This document shows, piece by piece, positions 34,569 through 42,247 of a DNA stretch of 55,892 nucleotides. The stretch comes from Kocuria sp. (GTDB taxonomy: Bacteria; Actinomycetota; Actinomycetes; Actinomycetales; Micrococcaceae). The notes below the pieces were generated by a model. It was not told the DNA's origin, did not search any database, and saw nothing but the letters and a program-made list of their open reading frames with translations. The stretch's first letter is position 1. Each line of letters begins with the position of its first letter. The stretch lies in NCBI RefSeq assembly GCF_030530945.1, contig NZ_JAUMTZ010000005.1:97684-153575 (forward strand). Reading direction: 5' to 3'. Both the position numbers and the translations under genes were made by a program.

Positions 34569-35368
34569 GTCGGCGCGTCCCGCGGAGCCACCGCGGACCA
34601 CGGCACCGTGAGCTCTCCCAGCCGCCACCGGCGGGGTCCGTGGAGCACGGGCCAGCCGCCGGCCCGCAGGTCCCGGCACGTGGCGATCCAACGCTGCCGC
34701 GCCCCGAACGGTGACAGCGGCGCGTTCGCCAGCCAGGCGGCGTCGGCCGCGGCGAGGAAGTCGTGCACGGGTTCCCCGGCCACGTTGCGGTGGATGAGGA
34801 TCTTGGGCAGCCGGGCGGCCACGTCGGAGGGCAGGTCGTGGGTGTCCGGGCGCATGCTCACGGTGAAGGTCTGCGGCCCGCGGGCGTCGCAGCACAGCCA
34901 CGTGGCCAGGCGTCCGATCTCGTCGCACGTGCCGTCCATGAGCACTCCGCCCGCAGCCAGCCGGGAGCACGCGAGCTCCCACGCCGCCGGGACCTCCGCC
35001 ACCGGGTACTGCCGCAGCACGTTGAACGCCCGCACGAACACGGGGGCGCGGCCACCGGTGGGGATCTCGAACCCGCCGCGGCGGAACGAGAGCCCCGGCC
35101 GGATGTGGACGTGGGCGGCGGCCACCCGTTCAGGGTCGATCTCGATGCCCAGGACCTCCGTGTCCGGGCGCACCCCGCGCACGCGTTCCCACAGCTCCAC
35201 GGTGGTCAGTGGTGCGGCCCCGAACCCCAGGTCCACCACGAGCGGGTCCTCGGCGCGGCGCAGCAGCGGGGCGAGGACCCCGGTAAGGTAGCGGTCCGCG
35301 CGGCGCAACCTGTTGGGGTTGGTGGTTCCCCGGGTGATGGCTCCCACGGGGCGGGACTGAGCGGGCAC
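34559..35368 (-). CDS. SAM-dependent methyltransferase-like protein
   Basis: A 269-residue class I methyltransferase-like protein. Motif I is VVDLGFGAAPLTTVE near 48, with an acidic residue ending strand 2 in VLGIEIDPERVAAA near 77. The rest of the fold is recognisable, but the target (RNA, protein or small molecule) is not. The start is a GTG at 35368 six bases after TACAGT (35380-35375), which fits a leaderless transcript; there is no Shine-Dalgarno at this or at later GTG codons. It is divergent from gpmA and converges with DUF2516. Confidence 0.72.
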   Translation of the reverse strand: MPAQSRPVGAITRGTTNPNRLRRADRYLTGVLAPLLRRAEDPLVVDLGFGAAPLTTVELWERVRGVRPDTEVLGIEIDPERVAAAHVHIRPGLSFRRGGFEIPTGGRAPVFVRAFNVLRQYPVAEVPAAWELACSRLAAGGVLMDGTCDEIGRLATWLCCDARGPQTFTVSMRPDTHDLPSDVAARLPKILIHRNVAGEPVHDFLAAADAAWLANAPLSPFGARQRWIATCRDLRAGGWPVLHGPRRWRLGELTVPWSAVAPRDAPTYQ

Positions 35369-35434
35369 ACGGTCACTGTACGCCGCGCCGCGTGGCCCGT
35401 TCCCCCACGAGCCCAGCGGTGGGACAATGGGGGC

Positions 35435-36193
35435 ATGGCTAACGATGCGACCACACACAAGCTCATCCTGCTGCGCCACGGCCAGTCCGAGTGGAACGAG
35501 AAGAACCTGTTCACGGGGTGGGTGGACGTCCCCCTCACCGAGAAGGGCCGGGCGGAGGCCACCCGCGGCGGTGAGATGCTCGTCGAGAACCAGCTGCTGC
35601 CGGACGTGGTCCACACGTCCCTGCTCCGCCGTGCCATGAACACGGCGAACCTCGCGCTGGACGCGGCGGACCGGCTGTGGATCCCCGTGAAGCGCTCCTG
35701 GCGCCTCAACGAGCGCCACTACGGTGCGCTGCAGGGCAAGAACAAGGCCGAGATCCGCGAGGAGTACGGCGAGGAGCAGTTCATGACCTGGCGCCGCTCC
35801 TACGACACCCCGCCGCCCGCGCTGGAGGACTCCTCCGAGTGGTCCCAGGCGGGGGACCCCCGGTACGCGGACGTGGCCGAGCTGCCGCGCACCGAGTGCC
35901 TCAAGGACGTCCTGGAGCGCTTCCTGCCGTACTGGGACGAGCAGATCGTCCCGGACCTGAAGGCCGGCAAGACCGTGCTGGTGGCCGCCCACGGCAACTC
36001 CCTGCGCGCCCTGGTCAAGCACCTGGACGGGATCTCCGACGACGACATCGCCGGACTCAACATCCCCACGGGCATCCCGCTGTTCTACGAGCTGGACCAG
36101 AACTTCAAGCCCGTCACCGCGGGCGGCCGCTACCTGGACCCGGACGCCGCCGCCGAGTCCATCCAGGCCGTGGCCAACCAGGGCAAGAAGTAG
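35435..36193 (+). CDS. gpmA: 2,3-bisphosphoglycerate-dependent phosphoglycerate mutase
   Basis: Glycolytic enzyme that interconverts 3- and 2-phosphoglycerate. The 252-residue protein carries the catalytic RHG (Arg14, His15) in LILLRHGQSEWN, the LNERHYGALQG loop near 89-99 and the second catalytic histidine in VAAHGNSLRAL near 187. Length matches the dPGM family. The ATG at 35435 lies six bases after GACAAT; a GGGGG between them may help ribosome binding. It converges with phoU and shares a terminator with it. Confidence 0.95.
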   Translation: MANDATTHKLILLRHGQSEWNEKNLFTGWVDVPLTEKGRAEATRGGEMLVENQLLPDVVHTSLLRRAMNTANLALDAADRLWIPVKRSWRLNERHYGALQGKNKAEIREEYGEEQFMTWRRSYDTPPPALEDSSEWSQAGDPRYADVAELPRTECLKDVLERFLPYWDEQIVPDLKAGKTVLVAAHGNSLRALVKHLDGISDDDIAGLNIPTGIPLFYELDQNFKPVTAGGRYLDPDAAAESIQAVANQGKK

Positions 36194-36209
36194 CCCGCAG
36201 CCCCGGACA

Positions 36210-36250
36210 GACGAATCCCCCGTCGGCACGCAGCCGGCGGGGGATTCGTC
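36210..36250. terminator. Bidirectional terminator between gpmA and phoU
   Basis: Seventeen-base arms 36210-36226 and 36234-36250 with a single G-U pair and a seven-base loop. It lies 16 bases after the gpmA stop and 24 bases after the phoU stop, so it can serve both convergent genes. Confidence 0.85.
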
Positions 36251-36274
36251 GTGACGGGCGCGGGCCCGGTGGAG

Positions 36275-36973
36275 TCACTCGCCGGCGTCCGCCGCCACGT
36301 TGCCGTGGCCCGTGGGGCGGGAGTCCGAGACGGGCGCCCAGTCGCCGGTCACCAGGTAGGAGACCTTCCGGGCCACGGAGACACCGTGGTCCCCGATCCG
36401 CTCCAGGTAGCGGGACGCCAGGGTGACGTCCACGGCGGTGGGCACGGAGGAGTCCCAGCTCGGGTCCGCGAGCATCTCGAAGACCTGCTGGTGCTTGAGG
36501 TTCAGCTCGGACTTCAGGGCGAAGATCTCGTCCGCCTCACTGATGTCCCGGTCCTCGAGCACGGAGATCATCCGGGAGAGCAGCTTGAGGTCGATGTCGA
36601 ACATCTGCTCGAAGTGCCCGCGCATGGCCTCCGGCAGGACGGTCTCGGGGAAGCGCAGCCGGGCGAGCTGCGCCAGGTGGCGCGCCAGGTCCCCCATCCG
36701 CTCCAGGGAGGCGCTCATCCGCAGGGCCCCCACGATCATGCGCAGGTCCGAGGCCACGGGCGCCTGCAGGGCCAGGATGTCGATGGAGCGCTCGTCGAGG
36801 TCGTTCTGCAGGAAGTCGATGCGCGCGTCGTTGGAGATGACCTCCTCGGCCACCTGGATGTCCGCGTCCAGGAATGCGGTCCGGGCGCTCTCCAGCGCCT
36901 GCTGCACGAGAGTGGCGATCTGGATCAGCTCTTCGCCGACCTGGTGGAGCTCGGCCTGGAAAACCTTACGCAC
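36275..36973 (-). CDS. phoU: Phosphate-specific transport regulator PhoU
   Basis: Cytoplasmic helical-bundle protein of 232 residues that represses phosphate-starvation signalling by acting between the phosphate transporter and the sensor kinase. Two PhoU repeats are visible: the first contains DLRMIVGALRMSASLERMGDLA (near 75-96), the second TLASRYLERIGDHGVSVARKV (near 182-202), each with the E-R-x-G-D metal-cluster motif. The GTG at 36973 is preceded by AAAGGA. A -10 TAGGCT lies at 37018-37013. It is divergent from senX3-regX3, the usual actinobacterial arrangement, with a PHO-box-like array between them. Confidence 0.95.
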   Translation of the reverse strand: MRKVFQAELHQVGEELIQIATLVQQALESARTAFLDADIQVAEEVISNDARIDFLQNDLDERSIDILALQAPVASDLRMIVGALRMSASLERMGDLARHLAQLARLRFPETVLPEAMRGHFEQMFDIDLKLLSRMISVLEDRDISEADEIFALKSELNLKHQQVFEMLADPSWDSSVPTAVDVTLASRYLERIGDHGVSVARKVSYLVTGDWAPVSDSRPTGHGNVAADAGE

Positions 36974-37091
36974 AGGGGACGTCCTTTCGTTCGGGGCGAT
37001 TCTTGGTCCCGTAGCCTACGCGTCCCGTTCGGGCGGGGGGCCACCGGGGAGCGGCATGACGGATCCGCACACGCGGGCCAAGAGTCGCAGG

Positions 37092-37135
37092 CCGGTGTGA
37101 ACGAACCGCCATCCGCAGGTGAACGTTGGCTGAAC
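37092..37135 (-). promoter_or_regulatory. PHO-box-like array of 11-base repeats between phoU and senX3
   Basis: On the minus strand, units start every 11 bases: GTTCAGCCAAC (37135-37125), GTTCACCTGCG (37124-37114), a degenerate unit (37113-37103) and GTTCACACCGG (37102-37092). This is the layout bound by PhoP/RegX3-type response regulators. It lies about 75 bases before the phoU -10 and 48 bases before the senX3 -10, so it could control either or both. Confidence 0.65.
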
Positions 37136-37196
37136 CGGGCCACCACCTCGCGCGGAGGCCGGTCCGGCGGGGGCGGGCCGGTCTAAGCTGGCTCCC

Positions 37197-38390
37197 GTGA
37201 GTGAGACGACGATCGCCCTGGTGGCCGGATTCATCGGCTTCCTGCTGGGCATCAGCGGGCTGGTCGCCGTGCGGGTGAGCCAGCGGCGTCGTCACCCGTT
37301 CGTGGACGTGCAGGAGCCCACGCTGCCAGAGGGGACCGCCGAGATCCTCGCGGCGCTGGGACTCGCGTACGTGGTGGTGGACGGCGTGGACGGAGTGGTC
37401 AGGGCCTCGCCCGCGGCGTACGCCTACGGCATCGTGCGGGGGCACACCGTGGTCCACGAGGAGCTGCTGGAGATGGTCCGCCGCACCCGGCGCAACGGCG
37501 TGGTGGAGGAGCAGCGTCTGGAGCTCACCCGGGGGCAGCTGCAGCGCGGGGCCATCGTGCTGGACGTGCGCGTGGTCACCATTGCGGACGAGTACATCCT
37601 GCTGCTCGCCGACGACCAGACGGAGATCGTGCGCGCCCAGTCCATCCGCAACGACTTCGTGGCCAACGTGTCCCACGAGCTGAAGACGCCGGTGGGCGCC
37701 ATCAGCCTGCTCTCCGAGGCCATTGCGGACGCCTCCGAGGACCGCGAGGCCGTGCTGCACTTCGCGGCGAGCCTGCATCGCGAGTCCGCGCGGCTGACCG
37801 CCCTGGTGCAGGACATCATCGAGCTCTCCCGGCTGCAGGGCACGGACGTTGTGGCGCAGGGCGCCCCCGTGGACCTGAACCGGGCGGTGGGGGAGGCCGT
37901 GGACCGCAGCCGGCTCGCGGCCGAGACCAGGAGCATCGAGGTCAAGGTGGGGGGCCGCGTCGACACCCCGGTGTTCGGGGACCCGGACATGCTCGTCACC
38001 GCGGTGCGCAACCTGGTGGACAACGCGGTGCGCTACTCGCCGGAAGGCACCCGCGTGGGCGTGGGGCTGCGGGAGCGCGGCGGCACGGCGCTGATCACCG
38101 TGACGGACCAGGGCCCGGGCATCCCCGAGGCCGAGCAGGACCGGATCTTCGAGCGCTTCTACCGTGTGGACGGGGCCCGCTCCCGGCAGACCGGGGGGAC
38201 CGGGCTGGGACTGAGCATCGTCAAGCACGTCATGGCCCAGCACGGTGGGGAGGTCTCGGTGTGGTCCCAGCCGGGGCGCGGCTCCACCTTCACACTGGTG
38301 CTGCCCGTCATGGACGACCCAGAGGACCACCAGGAGCCGCCGCGTGCCCACGGAACGGGACGCGGTCAACGAGTTGAGGAGCACGCGTGA
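37197..38390 (+). CDS. senX3: Sensor histidine kinase SenX3
   Basis: Membrane-bound sensor of 397 residues that phosphorylates RegX3 when phosphate is scarce. Order: membrane helix 5-25, a PAS-like sensor region 45-140, the dimerisation/phosphoacceptor helix with His160 in NVSHELKTPVGA, and the ATPase domain with NLVDNAVRYS (N box), DQGPGIP (G1) and TGGTGLGLSI (G2). The tail after about 365 is polar and unstructured. The GTG at 37197 lies seven bases after TAAGCT (37184-37189) without a Shine-Dalgarno, so the operon is probably leaderless. It overlaps regX3 by four bases (GTGA). Confidence 0.95.
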   Translation: MSETTIALVAGFIGFLLGISGLVAVRVSQRRRHPFVDVQEPTLPEGTAEILAALGLAYVVVDGVDGVVRASPAAYAYGIVRGHTVVHEELLEMVRRTRRNGVVEEQRLELTRGQLQRGAIVLDVRVVTIADEYILLLADDQTEIVRAQSIRNDFVANVSHELKTPVGAISLLSEAIADASEDREAVLHFAASLHRESARLTALVQDIIELSRLQGTDVVAQGAPVDLNRAVGEAVDRSRLAAETRSIEVKVGGRVDTPVFGDPDMLVTAVRNLVDNAVRYSPEGTRVGVGLRERGGTALITVTDQGPGIPEAEQDRIFERFYRVDGARSRQTGGTGLGLSIVKHVMAQHGGEVSVWSQPGRGSTFTLVLPVMDDPEDHQEPPRAHGTGRGQRVEEHA

Positions 38391-39067
38391 CCCAGATTCT
38401 CATGGTCGAGGACGAGGAGTCCCTGAGCGACCCGCTGGCCTACCTGCTGGGCAGGGAGGGCTTCGACGTGACCGTCGTGGCGGACGGCACCAGCGCGGTG
38501 CCCGAGTTCGAGCGCTCCGGCGCGGACCTCGTGCTGCTGGACCTCATGCTGCCCGGGCAGTCCGGCACGGAGGTGTGCAAGCAGATCCGGCAGCGCTCCA
38601 ACGTGCCCATCATCATGCTCACCGCCAAGGACGCGGAGATCGACAAGGTCCTGGGGCTGGAGCTCGGTGCCGACGACTACGTCACCAAGCCGTACTCGTC
38701 CCGGGAGCTGGTGGCCCGCATCCGTGCGGTGCTGCGACGCCGTTCCGAACCCGAGGAGCTGATCACCGCCACGGTGGCCGCGGGCCCGGTGCGCATGGAC
38801 GTGGAGCGGCACGTGGTGCACGTGGCCGGGGAGCCCGTGGCCATGCCCCTGAAGGAGTTCGAGCTGCTGGAGATGCTCCTGCGCAACGCCGGTCGGGTGC
38901 TCACGCGCGGGCAGCTCATCGACAGGGTCTGGGGCTCGGACTACGTGGGGGACACTAAGACCCTGGACGTGCACGTGAAGCGGCTGCGCTCCAAGGTGGA
39001 GCCCGATCCTTCCTCGCCGCGGCACATCGTGACCGTGCGGGGGCTGGGCTACAAGTTCGAGCCCTGA
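38387..39067 (+). CDS. regX3: Response regulator RegX3 (OmpR/PhoB type)
   Basis: DNA-binding regulator of phosphate-starvation genes, 226 residues. The receiver domain has the acidic pocket VEDEE (7-11), phosphoacceptor Asp52 in LLDLMLPG, and Lys101 in VTKPYSSRE; the C-terminal winged helix contains LKEFELLEMLLRNAGRVLTR and HVKRLRSKVE, with final VRGLGYKFE. The GTG start lies inside the senX3 stop (four-base overlap). The PHO-like repeats upstream of senX3 are plausible sites for its own product, giving autoregulation. Confidence 0.96.
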   Translation: MTQILMVEDEESLSDPLAYLLGREGFDVTVVADGTSAVPEFERSGADLVLLDLMLPGQSGTEVCKQIRQRSNVPIIMLTAKDAEIDKVLGLELGADDYVTKPYSSRELVARIRAVLRRRSEPEELITATVAAGPVRMDVERHVVHVAGEPVAMPLKEFELLEMLLRNAGRVLTRGQLIDRVWGSDYVGDTKTLDVHVKRLRSKVEPDPSSPRHIVTVRGLGYKFEP

Positions 39068-39138
39068 GTCGCGCCACCCCGGTCCACGGAGCAGTGGCCC
39101 GGGGCACCGGGTACGCGCCCCTGCACGGGGGCGGGAGC

Positions 39139-39188
39139 GGACACGCAAGAGGGTCGCATCCCGCGGGATGCGACCCTCTTCCGTGTCC
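39139..39188. terminator. Long palindromic terminator after regX3
   Basis: A perfect 34-base palindrome at 39147-39180 with A and T ends, extended after one C-C mismatch by GGACACG/CGTGTCC (39139-39145, 39182-39188). It separates regX3 from the convergent lipoprotein gene and may end both transcripts. Confidence 0.85.
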
Positions 39189-39236
39189 ACGTGGGGGACT
39201 GTCCACCGACCTCCGAGGTGAGCCTCCGCGGGACTG

Positions 39237-39767
39237 CTAGCCCTCGTGCTCCTCGGCCTTGGGGGTGTTGGAGGGGTTGGCCGGCGTGGTGGGGGCGCCG
39301 CCGGGCACGAAGGAGGCGTACCGGGCGTAGGTGTGGTCCAGCACCGGGACGGAGACGGTGTTGTCCTTGCCGTCCCCGGTGAACTTGGTGGTGACCATCA
39401 GGCCCGGATTGGCGCCCGCGCGGTCCAGGATCACAGGCTTGGACTTCTCCAGGATCACCTCGCCGTTGGCGGGGACCTGGATCGTGGCGGTTGCGCCGCC
39501 CGCGTCCAGGGTAAGGGACTGCTCGTCGTTCCCGTTGTTGATCACGGTGCCCAGCACGCGGCCCTCGGAGTCCGCGCTCTCACCCACCACCAGGATGTTG
39601 CGCAGCTGCATGTCGCCCAGGTCCATCTGCACACCGTCCGCGGGGGCGAAACTGTCCAGGGTGGCCTGGGGGCTGATGTACGCGCATCCGCTCACGGTGG
39701 TCAGGACGGCGAGCGCTGCCACACCCGTCCCGAGGTGCTGCAGCTTCTTGTGGGCGGCGTTCTTCAC
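39237..39767 (-). CDS. Predicted lipoprotein of unknown function
   Basis: A 176-residue exported protein. Positively charged start (KNAAHKK), hydrophobic stretch and lipobox VSGC place the lipid anchor at Cys28. The mature part is a beta-rich domain (MQLRNILVVGESADSEGRVLGTVINNG) followed by a Pro/Thr-rich C-terminal tail. I recognise it only as a type common in Micrococcaceae at this locus; no function can be given. The GTG at 39767 has GAGGAG eight bases upstream. It converges with regX3 and is divergent from carD. Confidence 0.78.
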   Translation of the reverse strand: MKNAAHKKLQHLGTGVAALAVLTTVSGCAYISPQATLDSFAPADGVQMDLGDMQLRNILVVGESADSEGRVLGTVINNGNDEQSLTLDAGGATATIQVPANGEVILEKSKPVILDRAGANPGLMVTTKFTGDGKDNTVSVPVLDHTYARYASFVPGGAPTTPANPSNTPKAEEHEG

Positions 39768-40001
39768 GGCACGAACTCCTCGGGCTCTCGGACGGTGGGT
39801 CGGAAACTGGGGCCAGTCTATCCGTTTGGCCACGGATCGTCTGCATCCGCGCCCACCCGTGGCGCCCCGGGCGTGCGCGGTCGGTGCGGTGTCCCGTGCG
39901 GCGGGGAGGTGCCCGCGGCGGGCCCCCCGGAACCCGACCGTGCGGCGTCGTGGGGCGGGAGAGGGCCCTTGTCGGACGGATCGGCGCATCATACACCGTG
40001 G

Positions 40002-40007
40002 TAGACT
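40002..40007 (+). promoter_or_regulatory. Candidate -10 box of carD
   Basis: TAGACT fits TANNNT and places a transcription start near 40014, giving a short leader with AAAGGGG before the carD ATG. No good -35 is seen at the usual spacing. Confidence 0.4.
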
Positions 40008-40031
40008 TGGTGGGCTGAAAGGGGTTTGTGC

Positions 40032-40517
40032 ATGGTTTTTGAGGTTGGCGAAACGGTCGTTTATCCGCACCACGGTGCCGCGACCATCGAGGAGATCAAG
40101 ACTCGCACCGTCAAGGGCGAGGAGAAGATGTATCTCCGGCTGAAGGTGACCCAGGGGGACCTCATGATCGAGGTGCCGGCGGAGAACGTGGACCTCGTGG
40201 GCGTGCGCGACGTCGTGGACGAGGACGGTCTCAAGCAGGTCATCGCGGTGCTGCAGGCGCAGGACGCGGAGGAGGCCTCCAACTGGTCCCGCCGCTACAA
40301 GGCCAACCTCGAGAAGCTCGCCTCCGGTGACGTCCTCAAGGTCGCCGAGGTCGTCCGCGACCTGTGGCGCCGGGACCGCGGCAAGGGCCTGTCCGCCGGG
40401 GAGAAGCGCATGCTGACCAAGGCCCGCCAGATCCTCACCTCCGAGCTGGCCCTCGCCAAGAAGATCGACGAGGAAGAGGCGGAGAAGCGCCTGGACGACA
40501 TCCTCTCCGCGGACTGA
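40032..40517 (+). CDS. carD: CarD-family RNA polymerase-binding transcription regulator
   Basis: Global regulator of 161 residues that binds RNA polymerase and stabilises open complexes, notably at rRNA promoters. The N-terminal polymerase-interaction domain starts VFEVGETVVYPHHGAATIEEI; the C-terminal helical domain contains the conserved NWSRRYKANLEKL with its DNA-wedging Trp near 85. The ATG at 40032 has AAAGGGG about seven bases upstream; the preceding in-frame TTG is less likely. ispD follows after 14 bases, so carD and ispD are probably co-transcribed. Confidence 0.96.
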   Translation: MVFEVGETVVYPHHGAATIEEIKTRTVKGEEKMYLRLKVTQGDLMIEVPAENVDLVGVRDVVDEDGLKQVIAVLQAQDAEEASNWSRRYKANLEKLASGDVLKVAEVVRDLWRRDRGKGLSAGEKRMLTKARQILTSELALAKKIDEEEAEKRLDDILSAD

Positions 40518-40531
40518 GCGCAGCCCGCACC

Positions 40532-41341
40532 GTGACACACCACCACACCGCGAGCCCGTCCACCGTGGACGGGCTCGCGGTCGTCGTCGTGGCCGCCGGT
40601 TCCGGGACCCGCCTGGGGTACGGCCTTCCGAAGGCCCTGGTCCCCGTGGCGGGGCGGTCCGTGCTGGAGTGGGCCCTCGGCACCGTGCGCCAGGCTCTGC
40701 CTACCGCGGAGCTCGTGGTCACCGTTCCGGAGGGGGACACCGAGCTCACGGCCGCGGCCCACCGCTCGGGCGCCACCGCCGTGACCGGGGGTCCCACGCG
40801 GGCGCAGTCCGTGGCGCGCGCCCTCGCCGCCCTTCCGGAGCGGGCCACGCACGTCCTGGTGCACGACGCCGCTCGCTGCCTCACCCCGGCCGCTGTCTTC
40901 GAGCGAGTGGTCGCCGCGCTCGCGTCCGGGTCCCGCGCGGTGGTCCCGGTGACCGAGGTGACGGACACCGTGCGGGGTGTGGACGCCGCCGGGCGCAGCA
41001 CGGGCACGGTGGAGCGCTCCGCGCTGCGCCGCGTGCAGACCCCTCAGGGCTTCGAACGGCACCTGCTGGAACGGGTGAACACCGCGGCGGGGCTGCTGCC
41101 CGTGGTCCCCGCGGGGGACGCCCCGGACGAGAACGCCGGAGCCCCCGCTGAGGGAGCGGCGCCCCAGCCCGTTGTGGGTCCGGACGGGGACCCCGAGGGC
41201 ATCACGGACGACGCCAGCCTCGTGGAGCGCTTCGCCCCGGAGCAGCCGGTGGACCTGGTGGCCGGGCACGAGGAGTCCTTCAAGATCACCCGCCCCGTGG
41301 ACCTGCTCCTGGCCCGCGCGCTCGCCGACGCCCGGGGCTGA
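40532..41341 (+). CDS. ispD: 2-C-methyl-D-erythritol 4-phosphate cytidylyltransferase
   Basis: Third enzyme of the MEP isoprenoid route: joins MEP and CTP to CDP-methylerythritol. The 269-residue protein has the nucleotide-binding loop VVAAGSGTRLGYGLPKALVP (about 19-38), VHDAAR near 110 and TDDASLVE near 225. Residues about 188-222 are an Ala/Pro/Gly-rich insertion that makes it longer than the usual 230-240. The GTG at 40532 has no good ribosome site; translation probably follows carD by coupling across 14 bases. The stop codon lies inside a 19-bp perfect hairpin. Confidence 0.93.
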   Translation: MTHHHTASPSTVDGLAVVVVAAGSGTRLGYGLPKALVPVAGRSVLEWALGTVRQALPTAELVVTVPEGDTELTAAAHRSGATAVTGGPTRAQSVARALAALPERATHVLVHDAARCLTPAAVFERVVAALASGSRAVVPVTEVTDTVRGVDAAGRSTGTVERSALRRVQTPQGFERHLLERVNTAAGLLPVVPAGDAPDENAGAPAEGAAPQPVVGPDGDPEGITDDASLVERFAPEQPVDLVAGHEESFKITRPVDLLLARALADARG

Positions 41342-41370
41342 TCCCGCCGGTCCGGCGGGATCAGCCCCGG
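41332..41370 (+). terminator. Perfect 19-bp hairpin containing the ispD stop codon
   Basis: Arms 41332-41350 and 41352-41370 are exact inverted repeats separated by one T. The left arm encodes the last codons of ispD and its TGA. There is no T tract, but the stability is high enough to suggest transcript end or 3'-end protection before ispF. Confidence 0.7.
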
Positions 41371-41526
41371 CCCCCACGGACCTGCGGACGGGGTGCGTGG
41401 AGAACGAGCCGAGCGCCGCCCACCGTGACAGCCCCGATGACCGTGCGCCTCGGGACCGTCCGCCCCGTGCTGTGCCCGGGGCGACTCCGCCGTGCCACGG
41501 GCGAGCCCGTCCGCGACAATGGGTGC

Positions 41527-42135
41527 ATGACCGACGCCTCCGCGCCCCACGACTGCCTGCCCTCCCAGCACTCCCGTCCATCCGCGCCGCCCGCGCCGGT
41601 GGACGGGCCCCGTGAGGAGCGGGACCCGGAGGGCGGTCCCACCGCGGCCGTGCCCTTCCCCCTGCCCCAGGTGGGTGTGGGTGTGGACGTCCACGCCTTC
41701 GGCCCGGAGGGCACACCCCTGTGGATCGCGGGGCTGCTGTGGCCCGGGGAGCGGGGGCTGAGCGGGCACTCGGACGGGGACGTGGTGGCCCACGCCGCGG
41801 CGGACGCCCTGTTCTCGGCCGCCGGGGTGGGGGACCTGGGGGCCCACTTCGGCACGGACCGGCCCGAGTTCGCGGGCGCGTCCGGGTGCCGGATCCTCGC
41901 GGAGGCCGTGCGGATCGTCACGGGGGCGGGATACGCGGTGGGCAACATCTCCGTGCAGCTCGTGGGCAACCGCCCCAAGTTCGCGCCCCGCAGGGCGGAG
42001 GCCGCGGAAGTGCTCACCCGGGCCGCGGGCGCCCCCGTGCACCTGAGCGCCACCACCACGGACGCCCTCGGCCTCACCGGTCGCGGGGAGGGGATCGCCG
42101 CGATCGCCACCGCGCTGGTGGTGCGGCGCCCCTGA
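41527..42135 (+). CDS. ispF: 2-C-methyl-D-erythritol 2,4-cyclodiphosphate synthase
   Basis: Forms the cyclic diphosphate in the MEP route. The 202-residue protein starts with a Ser/Pro-rich extension of about 48 residues not found in the compact family members (about 160). The core then shows VGVDVHAF with zinc ligands Asp54 and His56, SGHSDGDVVAHAAADAL with His89, DLGAHFG, and TTTDALGLTGRGEGI near the end. The ATG at 41527 lies six bases after GACAAT, suggesting leaderless transcription, but it also leaves open a shorter product from a downstream start. Separated from ispD by a strong hairpin, so it is probably expressed on its own. Confidence 0.92.
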   Translation: MTDASAPHDCLPSQHSRPSAPPAPVDGPREERDPEGGPTAAVPFPLPQVGVGVDVHAFGPEGTPLWIAGLLWPGERGLSGHSDGDVVAHAAADALFSAAGVGDLGAHFGTDRPEFAGASGCRILAEAVRIVTGAGYAVGNISVQLVGNRPKFAPRRAEAAEVLTRAAGAPVHLSATTTDALGLTGRGEGIAAIATALVVRRP

Positions 42136-42247
42136 CCGGACCCGCCTCCCGAGGTGTGGCGGAGGGGCGGGGGTGCCACCCGGGGCGCACCAGCGGGACG
42201 GTGCCGGGCGCCGTCGTCGGCGGGAGGCTCCCCGGTAGACTGGCGGG

